Origin: Streptomyces griseoloalbus
GTDB taxonomy: Bacteria; Actinomycetota; Actinomycetes; Streptomycetales; Streptomycetaceae
Reading direction: 5' to 3'
NCBI GenBank assembly: GCA_014650015.1
Contig: BMUD01000009.1
Span: forward strand, 124,001-188,000
Length of the DNA stretch: 64,000 bases
Positions within the stretch are counted from its first letter, which is position 1. Every line of letters starts with the position of its first letter. This document shows, in pieces, positions 50,824 to 60,329 of this stretch. A model generated the notes under the pieces. It was not told the origin of the DNA, did not search any database, and worked only from the letters and a program-made list of their open reading frames with translations. A program made the position numbers and the translations under genes.

Positions 50824-53073
50824 ATGGGGAACGGAGAAGCGCGGGTGCGGGGCCTCGCCGCCCGGGCCGGCGGCTGGAGCGCCCGGCACCGCTGGGCGGC
50901 CGTCGGCGTCTGGGTGCTGTTCGTCGTGCTGGCGATGGGACTCGGTTCGGCCGCCGGCCGGGTCGACGTCGGCGACAGCGATCAGCTCAAGGGAGAGACC
51001 AGTACCGCCGCCCGCATCATCGAGGACGCCGGCATCGAGGAGCCGGCCGGTGAGACCGTGCTCGTCCAGGCCAGGGACGGCGGCCTCAAGGCCACGGACG
51101 CCGAGTTCCGGTCCGCGGTCACCGCGGTCGTCACGGCCGTGGAGGGGACCGGCGAGGTCACGGACGTCACCTCGCCGTACGAGAGCGACACCATCTCGAA
51201 GGACGGGCGCAGCGCGCTGGTCCAGTTCGACGTGCGCGGCGGCTCGGACACCGCCGGTGACCGGGTCGGGCCGGTGCTGAACGCCGTGGAGCGGGTCCAG
51301 AAGGACCATGAGTCGCTGCGGATCGAGGAGATCGGCGGCGCCAGCATGACGAAGACGTTCGACGACGCGTTCGGCGACGACTTCAAGAAGGCCGAGTACT
51401 CGGCGGTGCCGGTGGCCCTCGGCATTCTGCTGATCGCGTTCGGCGCGCTGGTGGCGGCACTGCTGCCGGTGGCGCTGGCGATCACCGCGATCATGGCGAC
51501 GATGGGCCTGATGGGTCTCGTCAGCCACCTCCAGCCGATGAGCGAGACCGCGAACTCGGTGATGCTGCTGGTCGGCCTGGCCGTCGGTGTCGACTACTGC
51601 CTGTTCTACCTGCGCCGCGAGCGTGAGGAGCGGGCGGCCGGACGGGACGCGCGGACCGCGCTGCGGATCGCCGCCGCGACCAGCGGCCGGGCGATCGTCG
51701 TCTCCGGTGTCACGGTGTGCGTGGCCATGGCCGGCATGCTGTTCACCGGGCTCGCGGAGTTCGAGGCGATGGGCCTGGCCTCGCTGATGGTCGTGGCGGT
51801 CGCCATGGTCGGTTCCGTCACCGTCCTGCCCGCGCTCCTTTCACTGCTGGGCGAGCGGGTCGAGAAGGGCCGGCTGCCGTTCCTGCGCAGGCGGCGCTCC
51901 AGTGGCAGCGGCGACAGCCGGTTCTGGTCGGCCGTGGTGAAGCGCGTCCTCGCCAAGCCGGTGCTGTCCGTCCTGGTCGCGACCGGTGCGCTGCTCGCGG
52001 TGGCGGCTCCGGCGGTCGGGATGAAGACGCAGGACCTCACGCTGGACCAGGAGTTCGGCGACTCGCTGCCGATCGTGCAGACGTACAACCGGGTCAACGA
52101 GGCGTTCCCGGGCGGCTCCGAGCCGGCCGAGGTGGTCGTCAAGGCGGACGACATCAACGCGCCCGAGGTGAAGGCCGCGCTCGCCGCGTTCCGTGAGCGG
52201 GCGATCGCTTCGGGTGCCTCGCGCGGGCCGGTCGAGATCACGCTGCACGACCAGCGGAACGTCGCCTTCGTCCACGTCCCGCTGGTCGGCGGCTCCGACC
52301 AGGACAAGGCGGGCGTGAGCCTGGAGAAGCTGCGTGACGAGGTGCGTCCCGCCACGCTCGGCGAGGTGGACGGGGTCGAGGCCCCGGTCACCGGGCAGGT
52401 CGCCGGTTCGAAGGACTTCAACGACCAGGTGGTCGGCTCCGTCGTCCCGGTCTTCGCCTTCGTGGTGGCCTTCGCCTTCCTGGTGATGCTGCTGTCGTTC
52501 CGCTCGCTGACCGTCGCGATCACCTCGATCGTGCTGAACCTGCTGTCGGTGGGCGCCGCGTACGGCATCCTCGTGGCCGTCTTCCAGCACGGCTGGGGCG
52601 CGTCCCTGGTGGGCGCGGAGGGCGTCGGCGCGATCATCACCTGGCTCCCGCTGTTCCTGTTCGTGATCCTGTTCGGCCTGTCGACGGACTACCACGTGTT
52701 CGTGGTCTCCCGGATCCGCGAGGCCCGGCTGCGGGGCCGGACGACGCGGGACGCGATCCAGCACGGGGTGGTCACCACGGCCGGTGTGGTCACCAGCGCC
52801 GCGATCATCATGGTCGCCGTGTTCGGCATCTTCGGGACGCTGTCCATGCAGTCCATGAAGCAGATGGGCGTCGGCCTCGCGGCGGCGGTGCTCATCGACG
52901 CGACGATCATCCGGGGTGTGCTGCTGCCGGCGGTGATGACGCTGCTCGGCGAGCGCAACTGGTACCTGCCGAAGTGGCTGCGCCGGATGCCCGACCTGAC
53001 CCACGACGAGTCGCCGGAGGCGGTGGCGCCGCCGAAGGCGCGGGACGACGAGGGTGAGCCGGTGCGGGTCTGA
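50824..53073 (+). CDS. MMPL/RND-family transporter
   Basis: The protein has 749 residues. ATG 50824 follows AGGGAAG; upstream in-frame codons lack a ribosome-binding site. Two halves each have a large outside loop and about five to six membrane helices. GLAVGVDYCLFYLRREREERAAG and FGLSTDYHVFVVSRIREARLRG are the two G-x-x-x-D-Y motifs typical of MMPL proton-driven lipid or drug exporters. It stands 294 bp from the divergent DUF1697 gene and ends at a terminator shared with mgt. Substrate unknown. Confidence 0.92.
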   Translation: MGNGEARVRGLAARAGGWSARHRWAAVGVWVLFVVLAMGLGSAAGRVDVGDSDQLKGETSTAARIIEDAGIEEPAGETVLVQARDGGLKATDAEFRSAVTAVVTAVEGTGEVTDVTSPYESDTISKDGRSALVQFDVRGGSDTAGDRVGPVLNAVERVQKDHESLRIEEIGGASMTKTFDDAFGDDFKKAEYSAVPVALGILLIAFGALVAALLPVALAITAIMATMGLMGLVSHLQPMSETANSVMLLVGLAVGVDYCLFYLRREREERAAGRDARTALRIAAATSGRAIVVSGVTVCVAMAGMLFTGLAEFEAMGLASLMVVAVAMVGSVTVLPALLSLLGERVEKGRLPFLRRRRSSGSGDSRFWSAVVKRVLAKPVLSVLVATGALLAVAAPAVGMKTQDLTLDQEFGDSLPIVQTYNRVNEAFPGGSEPAEVVVKADDINAPEVKAALAAFRERAIASGASRGPVEITLHDQRNVAFVHVPLVGGSDQDKAGVSLEKLRDEVRPATLGEVDGVEAPVTGQVAGSKDFNDQVVGSVVPVFAFVVAFAFLVMLLSFRSLTVAITSIVLNLLSVGAAYGILVAVFQHGWGASLVGAEGVGAIITWLPLFLFVILFGLSTDYHVFVVSRIREARLRGRTTRDAIQHGVVTTAGVVTSAAIIMVAVFGIFGTLSMQSMKQMGVGLAAAVLIDATIIRGVLLPAVMTLLGERNWYLPKWLRRMPDLTHDESPEAVAPPKARDDEGEPVRV

Positions 53074-53090
53074 TCCCGCAGGCACCGCGC

Positions 53091-53124
53091 GAAGGGGCCC
53101 GGCGGTGGTCTGCCGGGCCCCTTC
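53091..53124. terminator. Bidirectional terminator between MMPL and mgt
   Basis: GAAGGGGCCCGGC (53091-53103) and GCCGGGCCCCTTC (53112-53124) form a perfect 13-bp stem with an 8-nt loop. It lies between two convergent genes, 17 nt past the MMPL stop and 13 nt past the mgt stop. Confidence 0.85.
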
Positions 53125-53137
53125 GTCCTGGTCGCTC

Positions 53138-54334
53138 CTACCGTCCCGGCAGCTCGGCCTCGATGAGGTCGGCCGCCCGGCGGGTGCCGCCCTCCCGGGC
53201 CATGTCGGCCTGGATGTCCTTCAGCCGCCGGGCGACCTCCGGATCGTCGACGAGGGCGAGCGCCGTGGCCCGCAGGGTTTCCGCGGTCGCCTCCTCGGTG
53301 GGCAGTTGCCGGGCGACGCCGAGCGCCTGGAGCATGTCGGCGTTGCCGAACTGGTCCACGGCCTGCGGTACGGCGATCATCGGCGTGGCCGTGGCCAGCC
53401 CCTCCTGGCTGCCGCCCGCGCCGGCGTGGGTGACGAACAGGTCGGCCTGCCTGAGGATCGCGAGCTGCGGCACCCAGGTGCGCACCTCGACGTTCTCCGG
53501 TACGTCGCCCAGTTCGGCGGGGTCGACATGCCGGCCGATCTGGAGCACCAGGTGCCAGCCGGGCAGGTCGCCGAACGCCCTGACGCACTCCCGGTAGAAG
53601 GCGGGCTGCTTGGTGAACGCCGAGCCGAGCGACACCAGCACGACCCTGTCGGCCCCCGCGGGCCGCTGCCAGTCGCCCTCGGCGGCGCGGTCGCCCTGAC
53701 AGGCCCCGACGAAGGAGTACACACGCTCGTCCACCCGGTCGGCGTGGGGCTGCAGCGCCTTGGGAATGAGGACGATCGAGCGGGCGGGACGGCCCCCGAA
53801 GTCGTCCGGGTGCTGGGTGATGCCGTTCTCCTCCAGCCAGGCCTGGAAGCGGGCGTAGTACGCCTTCCCCCGCTCGGTCTTCTTCGGCTCCTCCCACATC
53901 GGCTCGGCCACCTCCGCCTCGTACCCGTCCCAGGCGACGAGGTTCGGCGAGAGGGAGACCGCGGGCACGCCCCAGCGGTGGGCGAGCACACGCGCCGGGT
54001 AGGAGGCGATGTCGTGCAGGACGAGGTCCGGTTCGTCCCCGTCGTACGCCTCGATCAGCTGCGGGAGCGCCTGGATCGCGTCGTTCAGGAACGGCTCGAC
54101 GTTGTCCAGCAGGGTGCTGCCCCAGGCCTCCGGATCGGCGTCGGGACCCGGCAGCGTGCTGTTCCACGGCCTGGGTTCGGCGCCGGTCCCGGCGACCTTC
54201 TCCGCGAAGACCGGCGGGATCGCGTACGTCACCCGGTGCCCCCGCGCCACGAGCTCGCGGATCACCTCCAGGCTGGGGTTCACGTGGCCGTGGGCGGCGA
54301 TGGAGAACATGGCGATGTGAGCGGGACTGGTCAT
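53138..54334 (-). CDS. mgt: Macrolide glycosyltransferase (Mgt/OleD type)
   Basis: The protein has 398 residues, near-identical in pattern to OleD and S. lividans Mgt: [20 protein letters not shown] (catalytic His of HGHVN), [40 protein letters not shown], and the UDP-sugar motif [25 protein letters not shown]. It inactivates macrolides by transferring glucose from UDP-glucose to the 2'-hydroxyl. It lies 47 nt downstream of erm and is probably co-expressed, giving two layers of resistance: target methylation and drug glycosylation. Confidence 0.93.
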   Translation of the reverse strand: MTSPAHIAMFSIAAHGHVNPSLEVIRELVARGHRVTYAIPPVFAEKVAGTGAEPRPWNSTLPGPDADPEAWGSTLLDNVEPFLNDAIQALPQLIEAYDGDEPDLVLHDIASYPARVLAHRWGVPAVSLSPNLVAWDGYEAEVAEPMWEEPKKTERGKAYYARFQAWLEENGITQHPDDFGGRPARSIVLIPKALQPHADRVDERVYSFVGACQGDRAAEGDWQRPAGADRVVLVSLGSAFTKQPAFYRECVRAFGDLPGWHLVLQIGRHVDPAELGDVPENVEVRTWVPQLAILRQADLFVTHAGAGGSQEGLATATPMIAVPQAVDQFGNADMLQALGVARQLPTEEATAETLRATALALVDDPEVARRLKDIQADMAREGGTRRAADLIEAELPGR

Positions 54335-54381
54335 GCCGCGACAGTAAGCAAGACGATACGTCTCGTGCAACTGGTTTGCGA

Positions 54382-55161
54382 TCACCGTGCCAGCACCTCG
54401 TGCAGCCGCAACCACTGCTCCGGCGTGGCCGCGCCGACCAGGACCCCCGGGTCCAGCCGCGCCGCCCGGAACGCGGCGTCCACCCGCCGCCGGGAATGCG
54501 TCCGGCACAGGGACGCGTGCAGTGAGCCGCCCACGCCGGAGAAGCCCAGCTCGACGAGATGGCGCCAGCCGTCGTACACGGCGGCGTCGAGCAGCGGGGC
54601 ACGGCGGCGCTCGATCCGTACGACACCGGCGTCGACCCGCGGCACGGGCCGGAAGGAGCGCCGGCCGACCCGTGCGAGCAGCCGCCACTCGTAGTCCGGC
54701 CAGGTCAGCACCGTCAGGCGGGTCCAGCTGCCGTAGTCCCCGGTGCGTTTGCGGGCGTACTCGAGCTGGGTGAGGAGCGTGGCGTCGGTGAGCCGGGGCG
54801 CGCGCAGACACCAGTCGACGACGGCCGCGGTGCGGGAGAACGGCACGTTCCCGGCGACGGAGAACGGCGTGCGCGGCGGGCGCGCGGCGAGGAAGTCGGC
54901 GCCGACGACGCGGACGTGAGGGGTGCCGGAGAAACGGCCGCGCAGCGCGGACACGAGCCGTGGGTCGATCTCGTAGGCGTGCAGCTCCCGGCAGAGCGGG
55001 GCGAGGGTGTCGGTCAACGCACCCTTGCCCGCGCCGACTTCGAGCAGCAGCGGGGCGGATCCGCCGTGCGGGACGGCGAGGCGGGCGAAGCGCCGGGCGG
55101 TGGTGCGGTCGGCGAGGAAGTTCTGCGAGAGCGCGCGGGAGGTGGAGGTGGGGCGGGCCAT
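54382..55161 (-). CDS. erm: 23S rRNA adenine-N6-methyltransferase Erm (ErmO/Lrm type)
   Basis: The protein has 259 residues. [34 protein letters not shown] (SAM motif I), [21 protein letters not shown] and [15 protein letters not shown] (motif IV, N-P-P-F variant) are the Erm signature. It methylates A2058 of 23S rRNA and blocks macrolide, lincosamide and streptogramin B binding. The combination with a downstream mgt is known from S. lividans lrm-mgt. The start AUG is 20 nt from a hairpin that includes its upstream region, and a leader peptide precedes it. Confidence 0.92.
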   Translation of the reverse strand: MARPTSTSRALSQNFLADRTTARRFARLAVPHGGSAPLLLEVGAGKGALTDTLAPLCRELHAYEIDPRLVSALRGRFSGTPHVRVVGADFLAARPPRTPFSVAGNVPFSRTAAVVDWCLRAPRLTDATLLTQLEYARKRTGDYGSWTRLTVLTWPDYEWRLLARVGRRSFRPVPRVDAGVVRIERRRAPLLDAAVYDGWRHLVELGFSGVGGSLHASLCRTHSRRRVDAAFRAARLDPGVLVGAATPEQWLRLHEVLAR

Positions 55162-55174
55162 GGCCTGCGGTCCT

Positions 55175-55225
55175 TGTCTTCCGTGAAGGGGAAAAGGGGC
55201 AGAGAAGTGCCCTGACCGGAAGACA
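55175..55225 (-). promoter_or_regulatory. Attenuator hairpin in the erm leader
   Basis: On the transcript, TGTCTTCCG (from 55225 down to 55217) and CGGAAGACA (55183 down to 55175) form a 9-bp stem whose 3' side touches the AAGGA ribosome-binding site of erm at about 55171-55175. The stem would hinder erm translation, and ribosome stalling in the leader peptide could release it. Mechanism inferred from other erm genes. Confidence 0.6.
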
Positions 55226-55267
55226 GAGGGAAAAAGGGGGAGGCGTACGAACGGCAGCCGCGCTGGA

Positions 55268-55381
55268 TCAGCGGGCGTGACTCCCCGGGCCGGTCAGGGC
55301 TCCGGGGCCACGACGCATCCGGAGGGAGTGCGTGCAGCCCCGGCCGGGACCGGAGTTGATGATCGCGTTGAACGCTGCCAT
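55268..55381 (-). CDS. erm leader peptide (37 residues)
   Basis: ATG 55381 opens MAAFNAIINSGPGRGCTHSL and continues to TGA at 55268. The promoter puts the transcript start at about the A of the ATG, so the leader is itself leaderless. Its position 106 nt upstream of erm, the absence of any other role and the hairpin that follows fit the drug-stalled leader peptides of inducible erm genes. The sequence lacks an obvious IFVI or RLR motif except RMRRG near residue 22, so the stall site is unknown. Confidence 0.65.
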   Translation of the reverse strand: MAAFNAIINSGPGRGCTHSLRMRRGPGALTGPGSHAR

Positions 55382-55388
55382 GGAGCGC

Positions 55389-55417
55389 ACGCTAGGCGGC
55401 GTGCGCGACCGCAGCAA
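55389..55417 (-). promoter_or_regulatory. Promoter of the erm-mgt operon
   Basis: On the minus strand TTGCTG (55417-55412) is separated by exactly 17 nt from TAGCGT (55394-55389). The -10 ends 7 nt before the leader ATG. This is one of the best vegetative-type promoters in the window. Confidence 0.7.
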
Positions 55418-55438
55418 CGGGTTTTCGCACCGGTGCGC

Positions 55439-56719
55439 TCAGCGCTGGTAGCGGGCCAGTACCAGGTTGCCGTCCTCCTCCAGCCGCTCGCGCAGTTCGT
55501 CGAGGCCGATCGCCCCGCTGTAGTACTCCTGGAGCGCCGGGGTCGCCACCTTGTCCTTCCACTCGGGGTAGCCCCGCACGGTCTGGGCGGGGGCCGGGCG
55601 CAGACGGTCGGCGAGTGCGGTGCCGGTGGCCCAGCCGTGTTCGGCGGTGCGCAGGGCGGGGTCGGCGAGGGCCTGCCGGCCGGTGGGCAGCATCCAGTCG
55701 CCGAGGGCGAGACGGACCATGTTCTCCGGCTGGAGCAGGAAGTCGAGGAAGGCCGCGGCCTCCTTCTTGTACGGGCAGTCCTCGGCGACGGAGAGCGTCT
55801 GCGGGCTGACGCCCTGGGTGAGTCCGCCGGCTCCGGCCGGGGCGGGCAGCACCTGCCAGTCGAAGCCCTTCGGTGCCTGCTGGACGATCTGCTGACGGTA
55901 GGAGAAGCCGAGCGGCACCATCGCGTACTTGCCGGCGAAGAAGCCGGGCAGGGTGTCGGAGCCGCCGCTGCCGAGCGTGGTGGGCGAGGCGCTGCGGTCG
56001 GTGTTCGCCTGTTCGTGGACGGTGCGGGGGACGACCTCGTCGCCCTCCTCGAACCGGACGGTCACCTTGCCGTCGGCGCCCCGGTGGAAGAGCCGGCCGC
56101 CTGCGGAGAGGGACAGGTTGAGCGTGGCGGACACGGGCTCCTTGAGCGGCCAGGCGACGCCGTACTTCCCGTCGCCGCTGAGCCGCTTCGTCACCTGGCG
56201 GAATTCGTCCCAGCTCCAGGGGTGTTGCGGGGTCGGGACGCGGACACCGGACTGCTTCAGCCAGGTGGCGTTGGCGATGAGCACGCGCGGTTCCTGGAGG
56301 AAGGGCACGCCGTAGATGCCGTCCGCGAAGGTGACGGTCTGCCAGCTGCGGGGCGGGATGTCGGACTTCAGCCGCTCGGGCAGCAGCTCGGAGAGATCGG
56401 CGAGATAGCCGCCGTAGGCGAAGTCGGCGAGGTCGTCCGAGGCGTCGTGGATGATGTCGGGGGCCTCACCGCCCTCGAAGGAGGTGAGGAGCTGGTCGTG
56501 GACGCTGTCCCAGCTGCCCTGGACGTACTCCACCCGGACGTCCGGGTGGGTGGCGTTCCACTCCTCGACCAGTTCCTTGTTCGCCTCGACGGACTCCTGC
56601 TGCCAGGCCAGGGACTGGAAGCGCAGGGTGATCCGGGCGTCGTCCCGGGTGCCGCCGGCGGAGCAGCCCGTCAGCAGCAGGGCGACGGCGAGCACCGCCA
56701 CGAGCGTTCTGGTCCGCAT
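55439..56719 (-). CDS. Sugar ABC transporter solute-binding lipoprotein
   Basis: The protein has 426 residues with a lipobox LLLTGC after a short signal. It is a family 1 (maltose/glycerol-phosphate type) binding protein: LVEEWNATHPDVRVEYVQGSW, LLTSFEGGEAPDIIHDASDD, GIYGVPFLQEPRVLIANATWL and FAGKYAMVPLGFSYRQ. It ends at 55439, next to the erm promoter. Its ATG overlaps the stop of the permease upstream (TGATG). Probably carries an oligosaccharide to the two permeases; the ATPase is not here and is likely the shared MsiK-type protein encoded elsewhere. Confidence 0.9.
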   Translation of the reverse strand: MRTRTLVAVLAVALLLTGCSAGGTRDDARITLRFQSLAWQQESVEANKELVEEWNATHPDVRVEYVQGSWDSVHDQLLTSFEGGEAPDIIHDASDDLADFAYGGYLADLSELLPERLKSDIPPRSWQTVTFADGIYGVPFLQEPRVLIANATWLKQSGVRVPTPQHPWSWDEFRQVTKRLSGDGKYGVAWPLKEPVSATLNLSLSAGGRLFHRGADGKVTVRFEEGDEVVPRTVHEQANTDRSASPTTLGSGGSDTLPGFFAGKYAMVPLGFSYRQQIVQQAPKGFDWQVLPAPAGAGGLTQGVSPQTLSVAEDCPYKKEAAAFLDFLLQPENMVRLALGDWMLPTGRQALADPALRTAEHGWATGTALADRLRPAPAQTVRGYPEWKDKVATPALQEYYSGAIGLDELRERLEEDGNLVLARYQR

Positions 56720-57552
56720 CAGCTCTTCACCGCCCCGGCGAGCATGCCGCCCGTGATCCGCCGCTGGATGATCGCGAAGACGACCAGGGAGGGCAGCGTC
56801 GCGAGGAACGCGGCGGCCGCCAGCGGGCCGAGGTCGGCGACTCCCTCGGCACCGATGAAGTGGGTGAGGACGACCGGCAGGGTCTGTTTCTCCGCGGTCT
56901 TGAGCAGCACGAGGGCGAAGAAGAACTCGTTCCACGCGGTGATGAAGGCGAACAGCGCGGTCGCCACGATCCCCGGCGCGAGAAGCGGCGCGGTCACCGA
57001 CACCAGGATGCGCAGCCGCCCGGCCCCGTCGACGGCCGCCGCCTCCTCCAGCTCGGCCGGCACGGCGCGGACGTACCCCGCGAGCATCCACAGCGCGAAG
57101 GGCAGCGCCCAGACCACGTAGACCAGCACCAGGCCGGGCACGGAGTCGATCAGCCGCAGGTTCTTCAGCACGAGGAACAGCGGGATGATCAGCAGCACGA
57201 ACGGGAACGCCTGGCTGACCACCACCCAGCCGGTCGCGGCCCGGGCGAGCCCGGTGCGGTGGCGGGCCATCACATACGCCATCGGGGTGGCGACGACGAC
57301 GGCGACGACGGCCGCGGCGAGCGCGGCGAGCAGGGAGTTGAGGGCCGCTCGCAGCAGTGGTTGTTCGTCGAAGGCCTGACGGAAGTTGGCGAGGGTGGGG
57401 TCCTGGGGAATCCAGGTCGGGTGCAGACCGGCCAGCTCGCTCGGGGGCTTGAACGCCGTCGAGAGCAGCCAGAGGAACGGGAAGGCGAGGAAGACGAGGT
57501 AGGCGAGCAGCGCGGCGTACTGGCCGACGCGGGCGCCGGTGGTGGTCCTCAT
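56719..57552 (-). CDS. Sugar ABC transporter permease (MalG/CUT1 type)
   Basis: The protein has 277 residues with six membrane helices. LFLAFPFLWLLSTAFKPPSEL is the MalG-like N-terminus, and VRAVPAELEEAAAVDGAGRLRILVSVTAPLLAPGI is the EAA loop that docks the ATPase. ITAWNEFFFALVL is also typical. It overlaps the second permease by 4 nt upstream and the binding protein gene downstream, indicating a single transcript from 58487. Confidence 0.92.
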   Translation of the reverse strand: MRTTTGARVGQYAALLAYLVFLAFPFLWLLSTAFKPPSELAGLHPTWIPQDPTLANFRQAFDEQPLLRAALNSLLAALAAAVVAVVVATPMAYVMARHRTGLARAATGWVVVSQAFPFVLLIIPLFLVLKNLRLIDSVPGLVLVYVVWALPFALWMLAGYVRAVPAELEEAAAVDGAGRLRILVSVTAPLLAPGIVATALFAFITAWNEFFFALVLLKTAEKQTLPVVLTHFIGAEGVADLGPLAAAAFLATLPSLVVFAIIQRRITGGMLAGAVKS

Positions 57553-58487
57553 GCCTCCTCACCTCCCCGGAGCCGGCCGACGAGGAAGACGGCCAGCGTG
57601 ATCGAGACCGCAGCGACCATGACGCATCCCATCGCCGCCGCGTAGCCGAACTGTCCGTAGCGAAAAGCCTCTTCGTAGGCGAAGAGCATGGGCAGCCGGG
57701 TGCGTCCGCCGGGGCCGCCCTGGGTCAGCACGTAGACCAGGGCGAAGGAGTTGAAGTTCCAGATCAGATTGAGTGCCGTGATGGCGAGGGCGATGGGGCG
57801 CAGGGCGGGCCAGGTGACCGTGCGGAAGCGGCGCCAGGCGCCGGCGCCGTCCACCGCCGCCGCCTCGTGCAGCTCGCGCGGGGTGTTCTGGAGCCCGGCG
57901 AGCAGCGCGACGGTCGTCTGGGGCATACCGGCCCACACACCCACGACGATCACCGCGGGCAGAGCGGTCGCCAAGCCGCTGAGCCAGTCCCGGTCGCCGC
58001 CGAGGCCGAGGTCGCGCAGCGTCTCGTTCAGGATGCCCGCGTCCGGGTTGTAGACGATCCGCCACATGATGCCGACGACCACCTCGGGCATCGCCCAGGG
58101 GATGATCGCCAGGGCGCGGGCCGCCCAGCGCAGTTTCAGGTCCTGGTCGAGCAGCAGGGCGAGGCCGAGGGCGAGCAGGAACTGCGGCACCGTCACCCCG
58201 ACCGCCCACACCAGGCCGATGCGGAACGACTCCCAGAACAGCGTGTCGTGCAGGAGGTCCCGGAAGTTGAGGGTGCCGATCCACCGGGTCGGCTCGGTGC
58301 GGCCCGACTGGGCGTCGGTGAAGGCCAGCAGGACGCCGTAGAGCAGCGGTCCCACGCTGAGGACGAGGATCGGGAGCAGCGCGGGCAGCACCAGGAACCA
58401 GGGGCCGTGGCCGACGACGCGCCCCGGCCGACGGCCCGGGTCGGGGGCGCGGGGCGCGGATCTCCTCACCTCGGTCACCGATGTCAC
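57549..58487 (-). CDS. Sugar ABC transporter permease (MalF/CUT1 type)
   Basis: The protein has 312 residues with six membrane helices after a polar ~28-residue N-terminus. RELHEAAAVDGAGAWRRFRTVTWPALRPI is the EAA loop; IPWAMPEVVVGIMWRIVYNPDAGILN and NFNSFALVYVLTQGGPGGRT are MalF-type segments. It is the first gene of the three-gene import operon. The 240 bp to the divergent kinase hold no recognisable operator, and no regulator gene is adjacent. Confidence 0.92.
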   Translation of the reverse strand: MTSVTEVRRSAPRAPDPGRRPGRVVGHGPWFLVLPALLPILVLSVGPLLYGVLLAFTDAQSGRTEPTRWIGTLNFRDLLHDTLFWESFRIGLVWAVGVTVPQFLLALGLALLLDQDLKLRWAARALAIIPWAMPEVVVGIMWRIVYNPDAGILNETLRDLGLGGDRDWLSGLATALPAVIVVGVWAGMPQTTVALLAGLQNTPRELHEAAAVDGAGAWRRFRTVTWPALRPIALAITALNLIWNFNSFALVYVLTQGGPGGRTRLPMLFAYEEAFRYGQFGYAAAMGCVMVAAVSITLAVFLVGRLRGGEEA

Positions 58488-58726
58488 GGAATCAGCCCCT
58501 CTGCGCTGCTCGGTCGGGCCAGGTCATGGTCGTGAAGGCGGTCTGCCTCGTCAAGGCACCGCGCACACCGCCGGAGCTGTGCGAATGGGACACTGGCCGA
58601 CGGATGGCCGGATCACGGCGGTGCAGCCGCGCGCGGCCCCCCGGATGGTGACCACGCCTGGGGCACGGTCGGACGCGTCCGGCCGGGCAGGGACGATCGG
58701 GTGCGGACGGACATGGAGGCGGGCGG

Positions 58727-59590
58727 ATGGACGAGGCACGGGCGCGGGACGTACTGGCGGCCGCGGGGGTGCTGCCCGGTGCGGGGCGTGACGCGCGGCT
58801 GCTCGCCCTCGGCGAGAACGCGGTGTTCGCCGCCGGTGACCTGGTCGTCAAGGTGGGCCGCGACGCCGAGCTGCTGGGCCGGGCCCGCCGGGAGCTGGAC
58901 ATCGCGAAGTGGCTGGCCGGGGCGGGCGTACCGGCGGTGCGGCCGGCCGAGTCCGGGGCGGCGCTGGTCGACGGGCACCCGGTGACCGTGTGGCACCGGC
59001 TGCCGGAACCGGTGCGGCCCGCCGAGCCCCGGGATCTGGCCGGGCTTCTGCGGCTCGTCCACGCACTGCCCACTCCCCCCTTCGAGCTGCCGCCGCGCGA
59101 ACTGCTGGGCGGTGTGGAACGCTGGCTGCGGCTCGCGGGCGACGCGATCGACCCCGCGGACGCGGCGTATCTGCGTGAACGGCGCGACGGTTTCGCGTCG
59201 GCCGCCGCGGCGCTGACGCCCCGTCTGCCGCCCGGCCCCATCCACGGGGACGCGCTGCCCCGCAATGTGCACATCGGGCCGGACGGGCCGGTCCTGGTCG
59301 ATCTGGAGACCTTCTCGGCCGATCTGCGCGAGCACGACCTGGTGGTCATGGCCCTCTCCCACGACCGCTACGGGCTGCCGGACGAGGCGTACGCGTCGTT
59401 CACCGGGACCTACGGCTGGGACGTGCGCGCCTGGGAGGGCTGTGCGGTGCTGCGCGGTGCGCGGGAGACGGCCAGCTGCGCGTGGGTCGCCCAGCACGCG
59501 CCGGGCAACCCGAAGGCGCTGGCCGAGTTCGAGCGCCGGGTGGCGTCCCTGCGGGAGGGGGACGAGACGGTGCGCTGGTATCCCTTCTGA
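58727..59590 (+). CDS. Aminoglycoside-phosphotransferase-fold kinase
   Basis: The protein has 287 residues. GPIHGDALPRNVHI is the catalytic loop (Brenner motif HGDxxxxN) and PVLVDLETFSADLREHDLVVMAL the metal-binding region, with Asp in VDLE. N-terminal VFAAGDLVVKVGRD supplies the ATP-binding Lys. Such APH-like kinases act on small molecules or antibiotics; no aminoglycoside specificity can be claimed. Divergent from the sugar importer, 16 nt from the convergent exonuclease. Confidence 0.85.
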   Translation: MDEARARDVLAAAGVLPGAGRDARLLALGENAVFAAGDLVVKVGRDAELLGRARRELDIAKWLAGAGVPAVRPAESGAALVDGHPVTVWHRLPEPVRPAEPRDLAGLLRLVHALPTPPFELPPRELLGGVERWLRLAGDAIDPADAAYLRERRDGFASAAAALTPRLPPGPIHGDALPRNVHIGPDGPVLVDLETFSADLREHDLVVMALSHDRYGLPDEAYASFTGTYGWDVRAWEGCAVLRGARETASCAWVAQHAPGNPKALAEFERRVASLREGDETVRWYPF

Positions 59591-59606
59591 GACGGCACCG
59601 GGAGCG

Positions 59607-60329
59607 TCAGACCGGCTCGCCCGCCAACTCCCGCAGCGGCCAGGTGCCGTCGACCGATGCGGTGGTGTCGCCCTTGCGGCGCAGGAAGTTCTGGAAGTCC
59701 GCCGCCCACTGCGCGTACCACTCGATCTGGCGGCGGTGCAGTTCCGCCGGGCCGAGGGCCGCGACCTTGGGGTGGCGGACGGCTATCGCGCAGGCCAGCC
59801 GGGCCGCGGCGAGGGCGTCGGCGGTCGCGTCGTGCGCGGCGTCGAGGACGACGCCGTACTCCGCGCAGACCGCTTCGAGGTTGCGCTTGCCGCGGCGGTA
59901 GCGGTCGACGGAACGGTCGATGGTGTACGGGTCGATCACCGGGGCGGGGTCCCTCCCGCCCAGGCGGTCGCTCAGGGACGGCAGTCCGTGGCGCCGCAGT
60001 TCGGCGGAGAGCAGGGTCAGGTCGAAGGCGGCGTTGTAGGCGACGACCGGGACGCCCGTCCTCCAGTGGGCGGTGAGGACGTCGGCGATGGCGTCGGCCA
60101 CCCGGTCGGCGGGGCGGCCCTCGGCGGCAGCCCGCTCGCTGCTGATGCCGTGCACCGCCACCGCGTCCGCGGGGATCGGCACGCCCGGGTCGGCCAGCCA
60201 CTCCCGGCGGCCCATCGGCTCCCCCGCCCTGACCTCGATCACGGCCCCCGTGACGATCCGTGCCTCGCGCGGGTCGGTACCCGTCGTCTCCAGGTCGAAG
60301 CCGATCAGCAGCTCCCGGTGCCAGCCCAT
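59607..60329 (-). CDS. DEDD-family 3'-5' exonuclease
   Basis: The protein has 240 residues. ATG 60329 follows GAAGGGGGG. GFDLETTGTDPREARIVTGAVIEV is exonuclease motif I (DxE), VVAYNAAFDLTLLSAELRR motif II, and AHDATADALAAARLACAI motif III (HxAxxD). It matches stand-alone DnaQ-like (epsilon) exonucleases involved in proofreading, repair or RNA trimming. The role in this organism is unknown. Its stop lies 16 nt from the APH-like kinase stop. Confidence 0.92.
   Translation of the reverse strand: MGWHRELLIGFDLETTGTDPREARIVTGAVIEVRAGEPMGRREWLADPGVPIPADAVAVHGISSERAAAEGRPADRVADAIADVLTAHWRTGVPVVAYNAAFDLTLLSAELRRHGLPSLSDRLGGRDPAPVIDPYTIDRSVDRYRRGKRNLEAVCAEYGVVLDAAHDATADALAAARLACAIAVRHPKVAALGPAELHRRQIEWYAQWAADFQNFLRRKGDTTASVDGTWPLRELAGEPV

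Noticed and set aside
58727-59590. Calling the kinase an aminoglycoside resistance enzyme
   Set aside because: Only the fold motifs are seen; subclass-specific residues and context for aminoglycosides are lacking.
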